Below, in pieces: positions 61,350 to 64,000 of a DNA stretch of 64,000 bases. Under the pieces are notes generated by a model that saw nothing but the letters and a program-made list of their open reading frames with translations, searched no databases and was not told the origin of the DNA. The stretch is from Holtermannia corniformis (taxonomy: Eukaryota; Basidiomycota; Tremellomycetes; Holtermanniales), in the NCBI GenBank assembly GCA_001599935.1, contig BCIJ01000017.1:310852-374851 (forward strand). The letters are read 5' to 3'. Position numbers and translations under genes: made by a program. Within the stretch, counting starts at the first letter, position 1. Every line of letters begins with the position of its first letter.

Positions 61350-62253
61350 GGCATGCAGTCTTACACCAGTCCCACAAGGTCCACGACCGACGAGTTCCTG
61401 ATGTTTGAAGACTTCAAAGCACAGGTCGCGACACTAGTTAGCAAAGGGTTGTACCCAGCAGGTACCGCATAGCGCGCTACGCTTGGCGGCCAGCATTAGC
61501 TGGAAAATGGAGCAAGCCGGGTCAGGCGTCACGTCGCGTCGCGCGAGAATTCCGCCGCGCACGCAAGAGTATCATCGATGCGTCAGTTTCACACCCTGCA
61601 AGACGCCGTCGTTCTGAGATGATGCGAGGAAAGCATACGAGAGAGATCGAGGTTTGTGTGCACAGACTATGCGCCGATGGCGACCTGGCGCAGGCTGTAA
61701 CACTGGCCGTGAAGGTCGCAGGGGCATTAGATCGATATCAGTGCACCACTACCATGACAAATTCGTTATCGCGCCACCCAAGTCGGTTGCGCTGCCTTAC
61801 CTTTGTGTCGTCGATTCCTTCGATCTCTGAATCCCCGCCTTCGTAAGCCATGCATATGGAAAGATATCATAGGTTCGAACTTGAGAGCCAGTACGAGCTC
61901 CAGATCTCATCTACGCGCACCCAAGCAGTGATTTTTACAACATGCCGAGCACGAACCAAACCCTTGTCACCGACGATTTTCGGTTGCAGGTTCAGGCGAT
62001 GGAGTTTGGCGCAACGTGGCGCTTGACGGATGCGGCGCAAGATGCGGCGAGAGTCATTCGAGAGATGGAGCAAGCCACAAAGAACCTCGACGCGCGTCGA
62101 GCGTCTGCAAAGTATCTTAAGCTGCATCTCGAGAGTCTCGACGATCCGAAGTTTAAGCAACAATCGTTCTGGACAGACGTGCAGAACGCATACGTGTCTC
62201 TTGCACCTATATACTCAAGCGAGGAGCAAGAGGGAAGCTGGGTTGGGCTGTGA
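61350..62253 (+). CDS. Coding-like segments, gene structure unresolved
   Basis: Several plus-strand pieces look like protein but I could not join them with certainty. They are RSTTDEFLMFEDFKAQVATL (about 61376-61435), SRRVAREFRRARKSIIDASV (about 61534-61593) and the open frame 61942-62253. That last frame reads MPSTNQTLVTDDFRLQVQAM, AAQDAARVIREMEQATKNLD and KYLKLHLESLDDPKFKQQSF. It could stand alone as a 103-residue gene with its own ATG. Confidence 0.3.
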
Positions 62254-63166
62254 TCATCTAGGGGAAGCCAAATAAATCAGGCGCCGCGGGTAGTGACTAT
62301 GTAGCACACAATCGTGACGCCTTAGAAGTGAGCGATTGGTCTTTGCGCTATGTACCTCAAGAGCACCACTGAGCAGCTTCGGGGTATATCCGGTCTTGGA
62401 CAGTAGCCACAGCGTAAGGCAGCTACACACGCTCGGCCAGACGTCAGGAAGACATCGCGTCAGCTTGTAACACCCCCACCAGAAGAGCAAAGGAACAATG
62501 CTTCCATTGGATGACATTTACGATTGGCCACGGGGCCATCCGCTGGAGGTGCTGAATCACTATCAGGAGTCCCCACGCTTGATCAGGTTTCAGCCGTCGG
62601 GTGGCGATACGGCCCACTCTCAGATGACCCTCAGAGCCGGCTCGCTGATGTGCGGTGGCTGGCGAGAAGTCAAAGCCACGAATCCGTCCGACTCGGGTTC
62701 AAAAGTGAGGTATACTGCAACCTGAAAGTGTCGATCGAGAGCGAATTCGTTCAAGCGGGCGTCACTACGGATGCAAACTTTGGAAGTTGGTCATGGGGCA
62801 GAGAGCGATCCTAGCGGCCATGATCCTGGAGCTGCCGCGAGCCGACCTTTGTTTGGGCTAGACGGTGTAAGAGATTGGATTTGTTGCAACGTTCAGCCTG
62901 AAGAAGTTCCGAAGGGTGCGACAGGGGCTTGCTCCCCTTTGCCGTGCCCGTCGAGCTCGACGCCGATGTGCGAGGATAAAGGTTAGAGACTGTGACGACG
63001 CTAGATACCGAAGCGGACAAAGGGATAAAGGAACGAGGAATAAAAGAACGTCTTGCCGCTGACTAGAGTTGATGGTACGATCGAGCTCAAGAAAGGAGAA
63101 CACCGGGGAATGTGTGCCAGACAAGGCCCAAAGGAGGCACCACGTTGTATCTGGCGTCGCGCCGTG
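62254..63166. other. Sparse region before the secreted protein gene
   Basis: Short open frames occur at 62498-62814 on the plus strand (for example SRLADVRWLARSQSHESVRL), but with no recognisable domain. The last 150 bp are the promoter of the gene at 63207. Confidence 0.35.
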
Positions 63167-63167
63167 A

Positions 63168-63175
63168 TATAAAAA
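63168..63175 (+). promoter_or_regulatory. TATA box
   Basis: TATAAAAA stands 39 bp before the ATG at 63207. It is the clearest TATA box of any protein gene here and suggests a short 5' leader and regulated or strong expression. Confidence 0.65.
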
Positions 63176-63206
63176 GGGTGATCAGGGTTGATTGGCTCAC
63201 CACACA

Positions 63207-63680
63207 ATGAAGCGCAGCTCTTCACTTCGCATTGCTTTGATCGGGCTCCTGCCCCTCGTCGTGGCTGACACGACTCCCGATACCACACTCGAGATTGTGG
63301 ATCCAGGTTGCGTGCTGGCGGCGCGCTTCGAATTCAAACTCAGTGATGTCCCAGCCACGGGCGATATCACAGTCCAGTATCGCCCATACTTGGTCGCCGG
63401 CGTCTGCAATGGTCAGGTTGCCCATTTCCCCACCGGAGCGACAGAGGATCAGTTCACCGTCGTGTATGCCGGTCTTGGCGACTCGACGGCGACCAAACTG
63501 GAGGACTGCTCAGGGTTGTGTGTGACGGGTCCCCAGACGGTCGTGGCATATCGCAACGAGCAGGGTGTCAGCACGCTCATGCAGCCGTTGCCGCTGGATG
63601 GCAACGGGTGGCAGTGGAAGTCTGACGAGCTATGGTCAGACCGGGGTGGCGAGTGGTACAACACGCAGTCGAAGTGGTGA
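63207..63680 (+). CDS. Small secreted protein
   Basis: Single exon of 157 residues with signal peptide MKRSSSLRIALIGLLPLVVA (probable cut after VVA-DT). The mature part has TLEIVDPGCVLAARFEFKLS, DITVQYRPYLVAGVCNGQVA and TKLEDCSGLCVTGPQTVVAY. It holds four Cys, which could form two disulphides. It ends WSDRGGEWYNTQSKW. No known domain; the beta-strand pattern is compact. It could be a wall protein or a host- or environment-facing secreted protein. It lies next to a repeat-rich end. Confidence 0.75.
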   Translation: MKRSSSLRIALIGLLPLVVADTTPDTTLEIVDPGCVLAARFEFKLSDVPATGDITVQYRPYLVAGVCNGQVAHFPTGATEDQFTVVYAGLGDSTATKLEDCSGLCVTGPQTVVAYRNEQGVSTLMQPLPLDGNGWQWKSDELWSDRGGEWYNTQSKW

Positions 63681-63772
63681 GCCGTCAGCAGGCAGGCCGT
63701 CACGGTACTGATAGATGTGTTGGAATACGCCACGCAGCCAGCCATCCCGGCGGAGGACGCCGCATCCGGCGA

Positions 63773-63918
63773 ACACTACATCCGGCGAGGATGTAGCCAA
63801 GACACGTCTGCCGCGGCGAGGATGTAGTCAAGGCGCCGAGGGACACTACATCCGGCGAGACAGTCAGGATGGCGTGCTAGACATCAGGGACGTCAGAGTT
63901 GTAGGCGAAAGCCTACAA
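63773..63918. repeat. Cluster of short direct and inverted repeats
   Basis: Direct repeat ACACTACATCCGGCGAG at 63773-63789 and 63843-63859. Direct repeat GGCGAGGATGTAG at 63784-63796 and 63815-63827. A hairpin is formed by CTACATCC (63776-63783) and GGATGTAG (63789-63796). A second hairpin, TTGTAGGC-GAAA-GCCTACAA, at 63899-63918 has a perfect 8-bp stem and a GNRA-type loop. Confidence 0.8.
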
Positions 63919-63959
63919 AGAAGCGCCGTAGCGAGCGAGATGCATCACGGTTCTTCCCC

Positions 63960-64000
63960 ATCATCTAACAGATTAAGAGTCTGTCTTACCGAGCTAGCAA
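63960..64000 (-). repeat. tRNA-Lys-like fragment at the window edge
   Basis: On the minus strand the edge reads TTGCTAGCTCGGTAAG and then ACAGACTCTTAATCTGT (63968-63984). Those 17 bases equal the spliced anticodon arm of the tRNA-Lys(CTT) at 29497. The D-arm part is shortened and no T-arm or B box follows. So it is not a working tRNA; it looks like a tRNA-derived repeat head or a broken tRNA copy. The window ends inside it. Confidence 0.6.

Noticed and set aside
63740..63870. Repeat cluster as a CRISPR array
   Set aside because: Repeats are few, overlap and are not evenly spaced, and the DNA is eukaryotic.
63899..63918. GAAA-loop hairpin as a bacterial terminator or riboswitch
   Set aside because: No T-run follows and the genome is fungal; it is better seen as part of the repeat block.

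Overview
The window is nuclear DNA of a fungus, most likely a basidiomycete. Genes lie close together on both strands and are cut by many short introns, mostly about 40-60 nt. The introns typically have GT(G/A)AGT-like donors, a CTGAC/CTAAC-like branch site and an AG 10-20 nt further on. Fungal marker genes (a velvet regulator, NADP-type glutamate dehydrogenase, a polyol dehydrogenase like rust ARD1, HIS3) and a very large UNC80-like protein agree with this. Three N bases (30455, 60479, 60482) show that it is a draft assembly. I cannot name the genus. Exon joins were read by eye, so outer CDS limits are firmer than internal splice sites.

Left part (1-22 kb): the 3' end of a mitochondrial carrier, methylcrotonoyl-CoA carboxylase beta chain (leucine breakdown, with one GC-AG intron), NADP-glutamate dehydrogenase on the minus strand, and then a poorly conserved gene-like stretch (6.3-7.5 kb). 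That stretch carries a 71-bp hAT-like miniature transposon with a perfect 8-bp target duplication. Next come a D-arabinitol dehydrogenase, two single-pass membrane proteins with low-complexity tails and PPxY motifs, a four-TM protein, a velvet transcription factor and an unrecognised multi-exon minus-strand gene.

Middle part (22-47 kb): a LIM-domain scaffold, a beta-hydroxyacid dehydrogenase, an unknown nuclear-looking protein, an intron-containing tRNA-Lys(CTT) with TATA and T-run terminator, an AlkB-type 2OG-Fe(II) oxygenase fused to zinc ribbons, a Ser/Ala-rich membrane protein, FHIT, a secreted Gly-rich protein preceded by a (CA)19 tract, a nucleostemin-class GTPase, and a roughly 2,100-residue protein that may be an UNC80 homologue.

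Right part (47-64 kb): a divergent protein kinase facing away from HIS3, a PH-domain protein, a short unknown gene, Hikeshi/OPI10, a helical-repeat protein that could be the cohesin loader Scc4/Mau2, mitochondrial uS8, several small unknown genes and a small secreted protein with a clear TATA box. The window ends in a cluster of short direct and inverted repeats joined to a tRNA-Lys-like fragment. This looks like the edge of a tRNA-derived repeat (SINE-like).

The genes do not form one pathway. They are mostly housekeeping and surface or regulatory genes in short intergenic spaces, with several divergent pairs (GTPase/UNC80-like, kinase/HIS3). The best candidates for something new are the miniature transposon, the terminal tRNA-related repeat, the zinc-ribbon AlkB protein and the UNC80-like giant.
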